This document shows, piece by piece, positions 18,310 through 26,309 of a stretch of DNA of 64,000 nucleotides. This DNA comes from Danxiaibacter flavus (GTDB taxonomy: Bacteria > Bacteroidota > Bacteroidia > Chitinophagales > Chitinophagaceae), in assembly GCF_041060425.1 (NCBI RefSeq), contig NZ_JAULBC010000008.1:1-64000 (forward strand), written 5' to 3'. A model generated the notes under the pieces. The model saw only the letters and a program-made list of their open reading frames with translations. It ran no database searches and was not told the origin of the DNA. The translations under genes and the position numbers were made by a program. Each line of letters opens with the position of its first letter. The stretch's first letter is position 1.

Positions 18310-19533
18310 ATGAAAAAAGTTCTTTTCGTAGCGTCTATGCTAGTCTGCACCATGGTGCATGCGCAACATGCCGTTACATCGTACTCGGTTGGAAAAACTA
18401 CAGGTGATCTGCCTTACATGGAATATGGGCTAGGTGATGACAGGCTGGGCGGAGCAAAAATGACCTATCTCGATACAAATGTTTTGGTCCGGGTGGTGGA
18501 TAGTGTAAAGGATGACTATGAAGTGCAGTTATCCCGCAGCCGTTTTGCTTATTTGCCTAAGTCATCGGTGGTATTTGATTCGGTACGGCACATTAAGCCT
18601 TATTACCTTACGGGTAGTTGTAAAGTGTACGGCGACAGCCTGTACGATTATGTAAATGTTTTGCTGGATGAGAAACTGCCATATACCAGCATACAACAGA
18701 TCAATCCCTCGCGTATTGTCGTAGACATATTTGGCGCTACAAGCAATACCAACTGGATAACGCAATTATCTACAGCAAAAGAAATCAAGAATACCTGGTA
18801 TGAACAAGTAGACAATGACGTGTTCCGCCTGATCATTGAATTAAAACATCCGCAGCATTGGGGCCATACCATCTATTATGACAGGAATAAACTTGTAATA
18901 CGTGTTAAACAACAGCCGGCTAACGAGCGCTGGGGGAAATTGAAGATCGCGATAGATGCAGGCCACGGAGGGGCGAACAGAGGCGCAGAAGGCGTTACGA
19001 GCAAAATACTGGAAAAAGATTATACGTTGCTGTTTGCGCAACAATTGGAGCAGGTGCTGAAAAAGAAAGGCTTTGATGTGTTTATGACACGCAACAATGA
19101 TACTACACTGGACATGATAGAGCGGGTTTATATGCTTAGAGAATATCAGCCTGATGTGCTGTTAAGCCTTCACCTCAATTCCGCAGGTAACGATACGGTA
19201 AAAGGAACAAGTACGTATTACCGGTATATTGGTTTCAGGCCGCTAACCCAGTCTGTAATGAAACGCATGTTGCAAACAGGCCTGAGTGAATTTGGCAATG
19301 TGGGTAATTTCAATTTTGCTTTAAGTGGCCCGACAGATTATCCCAACTGCCTTACAGAAATTGCTTTTCTAAGTAATGTAGATGATGAAAAAAAAGTGCT
19401 TGACGCAGGTTTCAGAAAAAAAGTGGCAAATCAGATCTATTTGGGACTGAATGACTGGCTGGCCACAAATGGCATCATCGTTCCAAAACCATCTCCTCAA
19501 AAAGCAAAAAAAACAAAAAATAAAACAAGCTAA
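18310..19533 (+). CDS. N-acetylmuramoyl-L-alanine amidase (Amidase_3)
   Basis: 407 residues with signal peptide ending VHAQ. Residues 20-205 are an AMIN-like beta domain for envelope targeting. The zinc amidase domain follows, with DAGHGG (His219), a Glu at about 235, LSLHLNSA (His288) and the C-terminal catalytic Glu in CLTEIAFLSN. It cleaves the bond between muramic acid and the stem peptide, as AmiC-type enzymes do in daughter-cell separation. A Lys-rich tail (KPSPQKAKKTKNKTS) ends the protein. The next gene starts 2 bp after the stop, suggesting co-transcription. Confidence 0.92.
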   Translation: MKKVLFVASMLVCTMVHAQHAVTSYSVGKTTGDLPYMEYGLGDDRLGGAKMTYLDTNVLVRVVDSVKDDYEVQLSRSRFAYLPKSSVVFDSVRHIKPYYLTGSCKVYGDSLYDYVNVLLDEKLPYTSIQQINPSRIVVDIFGATSNTNWITQLSTAKEIKNTWYEQVDNDVFRLIIELKHPQHWGHTIYYDRNKLVIRVKQQPANERWGKLKIAIDAGHGGANRGAEGVTSKILEKDYTLLFAQQLEQVLKKKGFDVFMTRNNDTTLDMIERVYMLREYQPDVLLSLHLNSAGNDTVKGTSTYYRYIGFRPLTQSVMKRMLQTGLSEFGNVGNFNFALSGPTDYPNCLTEIAFLSNVDDEKKVLDAGFRKKVANQIYLGLNDWLATNGIIVPKPSPQKAKKTKNKTS

Positions 19534-19534
19534 C

Positions 19535-19849
19535 ATGAAAAACTTATTTGTTCATCACGTGTATTTCTGGCTAAAAAATCCAGGTTCGCAGGAAGATCTG
19601 GCACAACTGCTCGATGGTTTGAATAAACTGGCAAAGGTTGAAACCATTCAAAAACATCATATCGGCGTTCCTGCAGCAACAAACAGGGACGTAATTGAGC
19701 GCACTTATGCGGCTTCATGGTTGGCTTTGTTTGATAATGCCGCAGATCAGGATAGCTATCAGGTAGATCCCATCCACCTGAAATTTGTTGAGGAATGTTC
19801 ACATTTGTGGAGCAAGGTGGTGGTGTTTGATAGTGTTGATGCATCATAG
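19535..19849 (+). CDS. Dabb (stress-responsive A/B barrel) protein
   Basis: 104 residues from the ATG at 19535; a longer in-frame start would lie inside the amidase gene. FVHHVYFWLK at the start, GVPAATNRDVIERTYAASWL in the middle and the C-terminal HLKFVEECSHLWSKVVVFDS match the dimeric alpha+beta barrel Dabb family. Members have no common activity; some act on polyketide-like or aromatic substrates. It is translated directly behind the amidase gene, although no functional link is known. Confidence 0.88.
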   Translation: MKNLFVHHVYFWLKNPGSQEDLAQLLDGLNKLAKVETIQKHHIGVPAATNRDVIERTYAASWLALFDNAADQDSYQVDPIHLKFVEECSHLWSKVVVFDSVDAS

Positions 19850-20505
19850 TCAATAGCGGCAAGTCAACAGTGAATAGTCAATGGTCAAAGGCACAGGCTG
19901 CTTCACTTTTTTGTGGCCTCTCGTTAAGGTAGTCAATAGTAAATAGTCAAAAACTGTGACTTTCTAATTTTTTTCAATCATCTGAAATTGAAGGGATCGC
20001 AAAATCTAAAGATGCTGCACATTTCACTATTGACCATTCACTATTCACTAAGTCAATAGTGAATGGTCAATAGCCAAAGATGCAGTTTTCGCGAGGCTTT
20101 TGCGTGCATTCATTGAGGTCTTAATGAATTGCCAAATGTTCGGCGTGAGCTTTTCACCTCAAAGATTAAAAGGCCTATCCAACCGGAATCTGCCACACCT
20201 TTCACTATTGACCATTCACTATTCACTAAGTCAATAGTGAATGGTCAATAGCCAAAGATGCAGTTTTCGCGAGGCTTTTGCAGGCAGTCACTAAGGTCAA
20301 TAGCGAATAATCAATAGTCAAAGATGCCGTTTTCGTGTGCTTTTTGTAGACTTCAGTTAGGGTAGTCATTGCCGTGTAAAAGTTTAGGGCTTTTTACATT
20401 ATGAATTAAAAGGCTTAGCTGGCCGGAAACTGTTGCACCTTTCACTATTGACCATTCACTAATGACTGAATTCACTATTCACCATTGACTATTAATTTTT
20501 ACATT
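19850..20505. repeat. TCACTATTGACCATTCAC repeat region with two identical hairpins
   Basis: No gene in this gap. Word blocks occur at about 19862-19885, 19928-19950, 20022-20076, 20200-20254, 20293-20320 and 20440-20492. Two perfect hairpins with 19-bp arms (20027-20045 with 20055-20073, and 20205-20223 with 20233-20251) have the same sequence including the loop CACTAAGTC. Both are followed by the same 26-bp segment with GATGCAGTTTTCGCGAGGC. The array is thus a tandem duplication of about 178 bp with decayed extra copies. Confidence 0.85.
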
Positions 20506-20511
20506 TGTTTC

Positions 20512-21771
20512 ATGAGTGAATTAAACATATTACTCGCCATAGTAGGTACTTTGATCTTTATCGGCTTTTTTGCCGGTATTGAAATTGCTTTCATCAGTGC
20601 CAACAGGCTAAGCATAGAGCTTAAGAAAAAGCAGGGAAAGAAAAGTGCAGTCATTCTTTCCGGCTTTATGGACTCACCTGCAAAATTCCTCGGCACCTGC
20701 CTGGTGGGGATCAACGTGTTTATGGTGGTGTACGGCCTTCTTTTCAGCCAGTTAAACAAAAGTTCGTTGTGGGCCTTTCTGCACGTTGAAAATGCCTACG
20801 TGCAACTGATTGGTGATACCATCATCTCCGCGTTTATTGTACTGGTTTTCGGTGAGTTTATGCCCAAAGCAATTTTCAGGGCTAAAAATGATGTGTTGCT
20901 GAATTTCTTTGCGCCGATGATCAATTTATTTCACAGCCTTTTTTATCCGTTCGCTTCGATTTTTGTGAAGATCTCTGAATGGATTTTGAAAAATCTTTTC
21001 AATGTTCGTGTAAAAGACAAGGCGGAGGCCTTTTCGCGCATTGACATCGAAAACTTTTTTCAGCAGGTTAAAGACCAGGACGAGAATACGGATGAATTAA
21101 ACGCAGAATTGTACAGAAATGCGCTTTCGTTGCCGATGGTAAAAATCAGGCAGTGTCTTGTGCCCAGAACCGAAGTTGAAGCCATTGATCTAAGTCTGTC
21201 CATCGATGAAGTAAAGACCAGGTTTATAGAAACCAAACTGAGCAGGATAATTGTTTATAAGGACAATATTGATAACATCCAGGGATATATTCATCAGCTG
21301 GATTTGTTCAAAAAGCCGCAATCTTTACAATCTATCTTACTGCCAATCCCTGCCGTTCCTGAAAGCATGAGTGCAACGGACCTGATCACCAAATTTTCAA
21401 AAGAGGGCAAAAGCATTGCCTGGGTGGTGGACGAATTTGGCGGAACAGCTGGAATAATTACCATGGAAGATGTACTGGAAGAGATTTTTGGGGAAATAAA
21501 AGATGAATACGACACTGAAGAATTTGTAGAAAAACAGATTTCCGAGAATGAATTCATTTTTTCCGGCAGACTGGAGCTGGATTATTTGAAAGAAAAATAT
21601 GATATAGAATTTCCTGAAAATGAGGCGGAAACATTATCAGGATACATTATAAGTGAACATGAGACCATACCTAAGTTAAAGGAAAGAATAATCATCAACC
21701 GGTATGAATTTGACATTTTGAACGTTAGCGACACCCGTATTGAAATGGTAAAGATGAAGGTGTTGAGGTAG
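20512..21771 (+). CDS. CNNM/CBS-domain transporter (hemolysin family)
   Basis: 419 residues from the ATG at 20512. An N-terminal DUF21/CNNM domain has three to four membrane segments (residues 1-180, with IEIAFISANRLSIELKK and FGEFMPKAIFRAKN). A pair of CBS domains follows (about 200-330, with VPRTEVEAIDL and WVVDEFGGTAGIITMEDVLEEIFGEI). A CorC/HlyC C-terminal domain closes the protein (about 345-419). Relatives handle Mg2+ or Co2+ efflux, and Bacteroidota also have the gliding-associated GldE in this family. No gliding genes are adjacent, so the transporter reading is preferred. Confidence 0.9.
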   Translation: MSELNILLAIVGTLIFIGFFAGIEIAFISANRLSIELKKKQGKKSAVILSGFMDSPAKFLGTCLVGINVFMVVYGLLFSQLNKSSLWAFLHVENAYVQLIGDTIISAFIVLVFGEFMPKAIFRAKNDVLLNFFAPMINLFHSLFYPFASIFVKISEWILKNLFNVRVKDKAEAFSRIDIENFFQQVKDQDENTDELNAELYRNALSLPMVKIRQCLVPRTEVEAIDLSLSIDEVKTRFIETKLSRIIVYKDNIDNIQGYIHQLDLFKKPQSLQSILLPIPAVPESMSATDLITKFSKEGKSIAWVVDEFGGTAGIITMEDVLEEIFGEIKDEYDTEEFVEKQISENEFIFSGRLELDYLKEKYDIEFPENEAETLSGYIISEHETIPKLKERIIINRYEFDILNVSDTRIEMVKMKVLR

Positions 21772-21775
21772 TGGG

Positions 21776-22026
21776 GCGTGAATAGTGAATAGTCAATAGT
21801 GAAAAATACAACATTTTAACTTATTGCAGTTACTTTTCCGAATGATAAAAGCTTAGGAAGAATAAGAGAAGAATTGGATGCTGAAGAACAATTAACATGT
21901 TTAAGTAGTTTATATTTAGCGCTTTGCGATGGGTTTGGATTGTTGCCTTGCCATATTTTGAATGGAAACGCTTATTAGTTTTTAAGCAGGAATGCATCTT
22001 TCACCTTTGACCATTCACTTTTCACC
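21776..22026. repeat. Repeat words flanking an unexplained open stretch
   Basis: Words GTGAATAGTGAATAGTC at 21778-21803 and TTTGACCATTCACTTTTCAC at about 22004-22024 form an inverted pair. The unique DNA between them is the open stretch at 21823-21978. Confidence 0.6.
21823..21978 (+). other. Open stretch of 51 codons, possible gene remnant
   Basis: A stop-to-stop frame without a start codon reads IAVTFPNDKSLGRIREELD and ends CDGFGLLPCHILNGNAY before TAG. Composition looks protein-like, but frames of this size arise by chance, and nothing in the window resembles it. It could be the tail of a deleted gene trapped between repeat words. I do not recognise it. Confidence 0.2.
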
Positions 22027-22078
22027 CAATTTAGCCTAGTTTTATTTGCTGCCGTGCGTCTCATATACCTTAGACCTT

Positions 22079-22086
22079 TAACTTTG
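22079..22086 (+). promoter_or_regulatory. -7 box of tatC
   Basis: TAACTTTG fits TAnnTTTG exactly, giving a 5' leader of about 25 bp before the ATG at 22118. No convincing -33 TTG at standard spacing. Confidence 0.5.
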
Positions 22087-22117
22087 CCAACCTTATATTT
22101 TAAGTAGTAAGAATTTA

Positions 22118-22999
22118 ATGGCAACATCATTTATCGACAGAAAAAGAACCTCCAACAGTGAAATGTCTTTTATAGACCACCTGGAAGAGTTACGCTGGCA
22201 TATCATACGTTCCGTACTTGCCATTCTAATAATGGCCATTGTTATTTTCGTTAATATACAGTGGGTATATTCAAACATCATTACCGGCCCCATTAACCCG
22301 GACTTCGTGAGTTATAAAGCACTTTGCGATTTCAGTCACTGGCTGCATATTGGTAAAGCGCTTTGTATGGACCCGCTGCAGATAAAAATGCAGACAACTA
22401 CCTTCGGTGGTCAGTTTTTAAGCGGTATCTCCATGGCGCTGATTGGCGGTGTGCTAGCGGCATTTCCATATGTGTTTTGGGAATTCTGGCGATTTGTAAA
22501 GCCGGCTTTAAAACCGAAGGAAGTAAGAAACACCCGCTTTATTATTTTTTGGGTGTCGCTGTTCTTTTTCACTGGGGCGGCTTTCGGTTATTTTGTTTTA
22601 GGGCCGTTTACCTTCAACTTTTTGGGCGGATTTAAACTGTCCAATACTGTTGAAACCATTCCTACCATCAGTGACTACCTGGATAATTTAACCAATATCA
22701 TCCTTGGCTGTGCGCTTGCTTTTGAATTGCCGGTAGTTGCTTTTGCGCTCACCAAAATCGGACTGATCACGCCTGATTTCCTGAAAAGATCGAGGAAATT
22801 TGCAATAGTGGTTATCCTGATAGTAGCTGCGGTTATTACACCTAGCCCTGACTGGATAAGCCAATTGATTGTATTTACGCCGTTATTTATGTTGTACCAG
22901 CTGAGTATTGTAGTTTCTAAAAGAGCCTATAAGAAAATGCAGGAAGATGATGAAAATTGGGATAAAGAAGAGGAAGAAGAAGTAGAAGAGTGGAGCTAA
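22118..22999 (+). CDS. tatC: Sec-independent translocase subunit TatC
   Basis: 293 residues, six membrane segments. MSFIDHLEELRWHIIRSVLA is the family signature at the N terminus; FWEFWRFVKPALKPKEV and the FxLGP-type region FVLGPFTFNF are also conserved. TatC binds the twin-arginine signal and forms the folded-protein export complex with TatA/B, which are not in this window. The C terminus is an acidic tail (EEEEEVEEWS). One likely client, the GH109-like oxidoreductase at 56687-58078, carries SRRKFIR. It lies 28 bp upstream of rpiB. Confidence 0.95.
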   Translation: MATSFIDRKRTSNSEMSFIDHLEELRWHIIRSVLAILIMAIVIFVNIQWVYSNIITGPINPDFVSYKALCDFSHWLHIGKALCMDPLQIKMQTTTFGGQFLSGISMALIGGVLAAFPYVFWEFWRFVKPALKPKEVRNTRFIIFWVSLFFFTGAAFGYFVLGPFTFNFLGGFKLSNTVETIPTISDYLDNLTNIILGCALAFELPVVAFALTKIGLITPDFLKRSRKFAIVVILIVAAVITPSPDWISQLIVFTPLFMLYQLSIVVSKRAYKKMQEDDENWDKEEEEEVEEWS

Positions 23000-23027
23000 T
23001 CTTAACATCATCATTAAAATTACCGTT

Positions 23028-23483
23028 ATGAACACCATTTTCGATACAAACAAACCCATAGCAATCGGCTGCGACCATGCGGGTTATGAATATAAGGAAG
23101 CGATCAAAACCTGGTTACAGGAAAAAGGCTTCCAGGTAAAAGATTTCGGAACCAATTCTCCGGATTCTGTTGATTATCCTGATTTTGCTCACCCTGTTGC
23201 TTCTTCTGTTGAAAATGAAGAAGCCGCCTTTGGTATCCTTTTATGTGGAAGTGCTAATGGCGTAGCCATTACAGCAAATAAGCACCAGGGAATAAGAGCC
23301 GGCCTTGTTTGGGAAAACGAGGTTGCTAAACTGGTTCGTCAGCACAACAACGCAAACGTTGTTTGCCTGCCTGCACGTTTTATCGCATTGCCTTTGGCGC
23401 TTGAAATAATCGAGACATTTGTCTCTACACCGTTTGAAGGCGGAAGACACGGAAGACGTGTAGAGAAAATGGCATGCATGTAG
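23028..23483 (+). CDS. rpiB: Ribose-5-phosphate isomerase B
   Basis: 151 residues, the usual RpiB length. IAIGCDHAGYEYKEAIK, FGTNSPDSVDYPDFAH, the active-site LLCGSANGVAITANKHQGIRA and HNNANVVCLPARFI are all conserved; the Cys of LCGSANG is the catalytic base. It interconverts ribose 5-phosphate and ribulose 5-phosphate in the pentose phosphate pathway. It follows tatC with a 28-bp gap and is probably co-transcribed. Confidence 0.95.
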   Translation: MNTIFDTNKPIAIGCDHAGYEYKEAIKTWLQEKGFQVKDFGTNSPDSVDYPDFAHPVASSVENEEAAFGILLCGSANGVAITANKHQGIRAGLVWENEVAKLVRQHNNANVVCLPARFIALPLALEIIETFVSTPFEGGRHGRRVEKMACM

Positions 23484-23487
23484 TGCT

Positions 23488-23760
23488 GGATCGTGAATAG
23501 TCAATGGTGAATAGTGAAATTGCGGCGATGCATTCTAAATTCTAACTTGCTATTTTAAGTACGAAGTACGAGTTACGAAGTACTTCGATCAAGTCAGGCT
23601 TATTGACTGAAATCCATTTAGAAAGGGAGGCAACCATTATTCGCCCAAACATTCGTATTAATAAATATCGGTTACAATTTTTTTAAGAAAGCGGCTGAGA
23701 AACGTTACGTAGATCAAGATTAAGTACTTCGTACTTCGTAACTCGTACTTAGCCGCTTTA
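23488..23760. repeat. Word repeats between rpiB and the M28 peptidase
   Basis: A GTGAATAGTCAATGGTGAAT block (23490-23518) is followed by AAGTACGAAGTACGAGTTAC (23557-23585). About 135 bp later, an opposite-sense block (23721-23751) contains AAGTACTTCGTACTTCG. The two tacgaag blocks have the same words in a different order. Nothing coding is visible in this 311-bp gap. Confidence 0.8.
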
Positions 23761-23794
23761 ATTATTTCCGCATAAATCGGATTATTTAACCATC

Positions 23795-25309
23795 ATGAAA
23801 AAACTACTACTCTCTGTAGCTGTAATAGCAAGTATTGCGGCTATGGCGCAAAAAGATCCGGCAAAGAAGTTTGCCGAGACCATCACTGCCAAAGATCTGA
23901 AAACCAAACTGACCGTTATTGCAGGCCCCGGAATGGAAGGCCGCGAAACTGCTACAGAAGGTCAGCGTAAAGCAGCAACTTTTATCGAAAATCATTTCAA
24001 AAAACTGGGATTGCAGCCTGGAGCAGGAAACGGCTATCAAATGGAATACCCTGTTTACCAGGATTCACTGCAAAGCGTTTCTTTCTCTGTTAACGGTAGA
24101 GTCTTTACGTTAGATAAGGACTTTACAATAAGCGCCGGTTCTTTTGCTACATTTCAGCGCACTGCCAAAGATGTAGTGTTTGCATCCTTCGGTATTGTGG
24201 ATTCAACTTCCAACGATTACGACGGATTGAATGTGAGTAAAAAATGGGTGCTGTTAATCGATGGAACCCGGGCAGATGTTGATAAAGCACCTGATGCTGA
24301 ATCTCGCTCAAACCTTAGAGCATTATACATGAAAGTTGCTCTTGCAAAAAAGAATGGCGCACGCGGTGTTATTATCGTGTCCAACGATTTTCCTAAAAAA
24401 GAAGCTTTTGCACGTTTGGGAAATATGCAGTTGAAGCAAACCGCTGATTCGAGTATAGTTCCCGTTGTTTATGCTTCTAAACAGGCTGCAGCAGCAATTG
24501 TTGGTAAACAGGTGTCTGCACTCTCTGACCTTTCCAAACAGGTAAGGGGGATTTATCCTGCGACAATTGATCTGAACGTCGTACGCTTTACCAAAACATT
24601 GCACAGCACAAACGTGTTGGGTGTATTACCTGGTACCGACAAAAAAGATGAATATGTTTTTGTAACTGCACACTATGATCACCTGGGTAAAAAGGGAGAT
24701 GTTATTTACTACGGTGCAGATGATGATGGTTCCGGAACGACGAGCGTGTTACAGATAGCAGAAGCTTTCGCGAAAGCCAAAGCAAAAGGCATTTCTCCAA
24801 AACGTACCATCGTGTTTATGACTGTATCTGGCGAAGAGAAAGGATTGTGGGGAAGTGAATATTACTCCGAGCATCCTGCATTTCCACTGGATAAAACTTC
24901 TGTTGATCTGAATATTGATATGGTTGGCAGAATTGATCCGGATCGTAAAGAAGGTGATTCTACAAACTATGTATACACAATTGGTGAAGATAAATTGAGC
25001 AGTGAACTATTTGGTATCAGCGACAGTATCAACAAGAAATACATGAACCTGGAGCTTGACAGAAGATTCAACGATCCTAACGATCCTAATAAGTTCTACT
25101 ACCGCTCAGACCACTTCAATTTTGCTAAAAAAGGTGTGCCTGTTATTTTCTACTTCAATGGCGTTCACGCAGACTATCACCGTCCGACAGATACAGTTGA
25201 CAAAATCAATTTCAATGTGATGGAAAAACGTGTGAGGCTTGTATTCTACACAGCCTGGGAAATGGCTAACAGAGAGAATATGCTGAAGAGAGATATTCCG
25301 TTGAAATAA
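23795..25309 (+). CDS. M28-family zinc aminopeptidase
   Basis: 504 residues with signal peptide (MKKLLLSVAVIASIAAMAQ). A PA-like insert lies at about 110-260. The M28 domain follows with the ligand motifs TAHYDHLG (His), YYGADDDGSGT (bridging Asp), VSGEEKGLWGSEYY (Glu-Glu), NIDMVGRID (Asp) and the final His in VHADYHRP. It is a periplasmic exopeptidase that removes N-terminal residues from peptides. It stands alone and ends in a strong terminator. Substrate preference cannot be read. Confidence 0.92.
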   Translation: MKKLLLSVAVIASIAAMAQKDPAKKFAETITAKDLKTKLTVIAGPGMEGRETATEGQRKAATFIENHFKKLGLQPGAGNGYQMEYPVYQDSLQSVSFSVNGRVFTLDKDFTISAGSFATFQRTAKDVVFASFGIVDSTSNDYDGLNVSKKWVLLIDGTRADVDKAPDAESRSNLRALYMKVALAKKNGARGVIIVSNDFPKKEAFARLGNMQLKQTADSSIVPVVYASKQAAAAIVGKQVSALSDLSKQVRGIYPATIDLNVVRFTKTLHSTNVLGVLPGTDKKDEYVFVTAHYDHLGKKGDVIYYGADDDGSGTTSVLQIAEAFAKAKAKGISPKRTIVFMTVSGEEKGLWGSEYYSEHPAFPLDKTSVDLNIDMVGRIDPDRKEGDSTNYVYTIGEDKLSSELFGISDSINKKYMNLELDRRFNDPNDPNKFYYRSDHFNFAKKGVPVIFYFNGVHADYHRPTDTVDKINFNVMEKRVRLVFYTAWEMANRENMLKRDIPLK

Positions 25310-25342
25310 ACAAGGATCAGGTTTTAGAAAAGGTTGAGATAA

Positions 25343-25385
25343 AGAAAATCGCCCCGATATATATTTCGGGGCGATTTTCTTTTAT
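25343..25385. terminator. Bidirectional terminator
   Basis: AGAAAATCGCCCCGA pairs with TCGGGGCGATTTTCT around ATATATT, with T-rich flanks on both strands. It serves the M28 gene on the plus strand and the convergent gene ending at 25406. Confidence 0.88.
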
Positions 25386-25405
25386 TGCGGGAACGTGTAT
25401 CTATA

Positions 25406-26002
25406 CTAAAGAAAAGGATTAAATTTCTTTACGGGTTGGGGTAAGAAGTATCCTTTAATTAGACTGACATTTCTTACACAGATCTCAATGTGAAGTCGCG
25501 AGCTAAAGTTTGCATTCGCATAAATTTCGCCACCTTCCTGGAAAGGACTCCGAACCGTATCATAATCAGGTTCATTCTTGAGTACATTGGATTGATGGAT
25601 ATACTTAATTACAGCGCAATCTAAAGCCCGGTTAGCTCCTTTGTTTTGCGGCAGTGATTCGCCGCTTTCTTTGGTTGCTTTGTCGAGGCTGGTGTATGCT
25701 TCTTTTACGATGTTGATTGCATTAGGTTCTATAAGATTAAGGCAACGCCCTAACTCAATTATGGCTCCAATAATGAACGGCGTTCTTATTGATCCATTGA
25801 TTTTTTGTTTTTGAGAGGCCGCTTCCATCGCATACTCTAATGCCCGATATGGATTCTGTTCCCAGAAATAAATGCCAGGACCCAGCCAGTCCCAGGGGTT
25901 ATTACTTGGTCTAAGCTCATTTGATCCTCTTAAAAGTTGAAGGGCCAAGTCTTTATCGCAACTATGAAATCCGATGACTTGAAAGGGTTGATGATATGTC
26001 AC
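25406..26002 (-). CDS. ADP-ribosyltransferase-like protein, candidate toxin
   Basis: 198 residues with a GTG start at 26002. GFHS (His13), LGPGIYFWEQ (Tyr45) with ALEYA, and a C-terminal HIEICVRN (Glu173) lie in the order and spacing of the H-Y-E residues of PARP-type ADP-ribosyltransferases. FQEGGEIYANANF and LIKGYFLP complete a pattern I associate with an uncharacterised family. The start lies 3 bp after the stop of a 51-residue protein on the same strand, a layout typical of toxin-antitoxin pairs. Activity is inferred; the fold is not proven by eye. It could modify protein or nucleic acid, or be an inactive relative. Confidence 0.55.
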   Translation of the reverse strand: MTYHQPFQVIGFHSCDKDLALQLLRGSNELRPSNNPWDWLGPGIYFWEQNPYRALEYAMEAASQKQKINGSIRTPFIIGAIIELGRCLNLIEPNAINIVKEAYTSLDKATKESGESLPQNKGANRALDCAVIKYIHQSNVLKNEPDYDTVRSPFQEGGEIYANANFSSRLHIEICVRNVSLIKGYFLPQPVKKFNPFL

Positions 26003-26005
26003 CTT

Positions 26006-26161
26006 TTATTTTTTCTTCTTTTTGCTCGTGTTTTTGACATCACTGTCCTGGATAATTCCGGCATCAATCAGGAATTGTCTGGCTGTTGCCTTGCTTTTAA
26101 GGATTTCTTTAGTTGTCTGCCTGATTACTTCAATTTGTCGTTCAATATCTACTTGAGTCAT
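26006..26161 (-). CDS. Small protein upstream of the ART-like gene, candidate antitoxin
   Basis: 51 residues, from ATG (26161) to TAA (26008-26006). It starts MTQVDIERQIEVIRQTTKEI; the middle ATARQFLIDAGI looks like a short helical motif seen in small proteins placed before toxin genes, and the tail is lysine-rich (SKKKKK). The stop is 3 bp from the GTG start of the ART-like gene, so the two are almost certainly one transcript with coupled translation. It may neutralise the partner or regulate it. No DNA-binding helix-turn-helix is visible. Confidence 0.55.
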   Translation of the reverse strand: MTQVDIERQIEVIRQTTKEILKSKATARQFLIDAGIIQDSDVKNTSKKKKK

Positions 26162-26309
26162 GATTTTTTATTGAAATACTAAGTTACAAATGTGATTTAA
26201 AAGCTATGTATTTCATCTGCACAAAAAAATATTCGTAAAAACTACAAAAAGCGGTACGAAAAAAGCCAGGTGGTATTCCTGGCTTTGCACGAAGATAATG
26301 TCTATAAAG

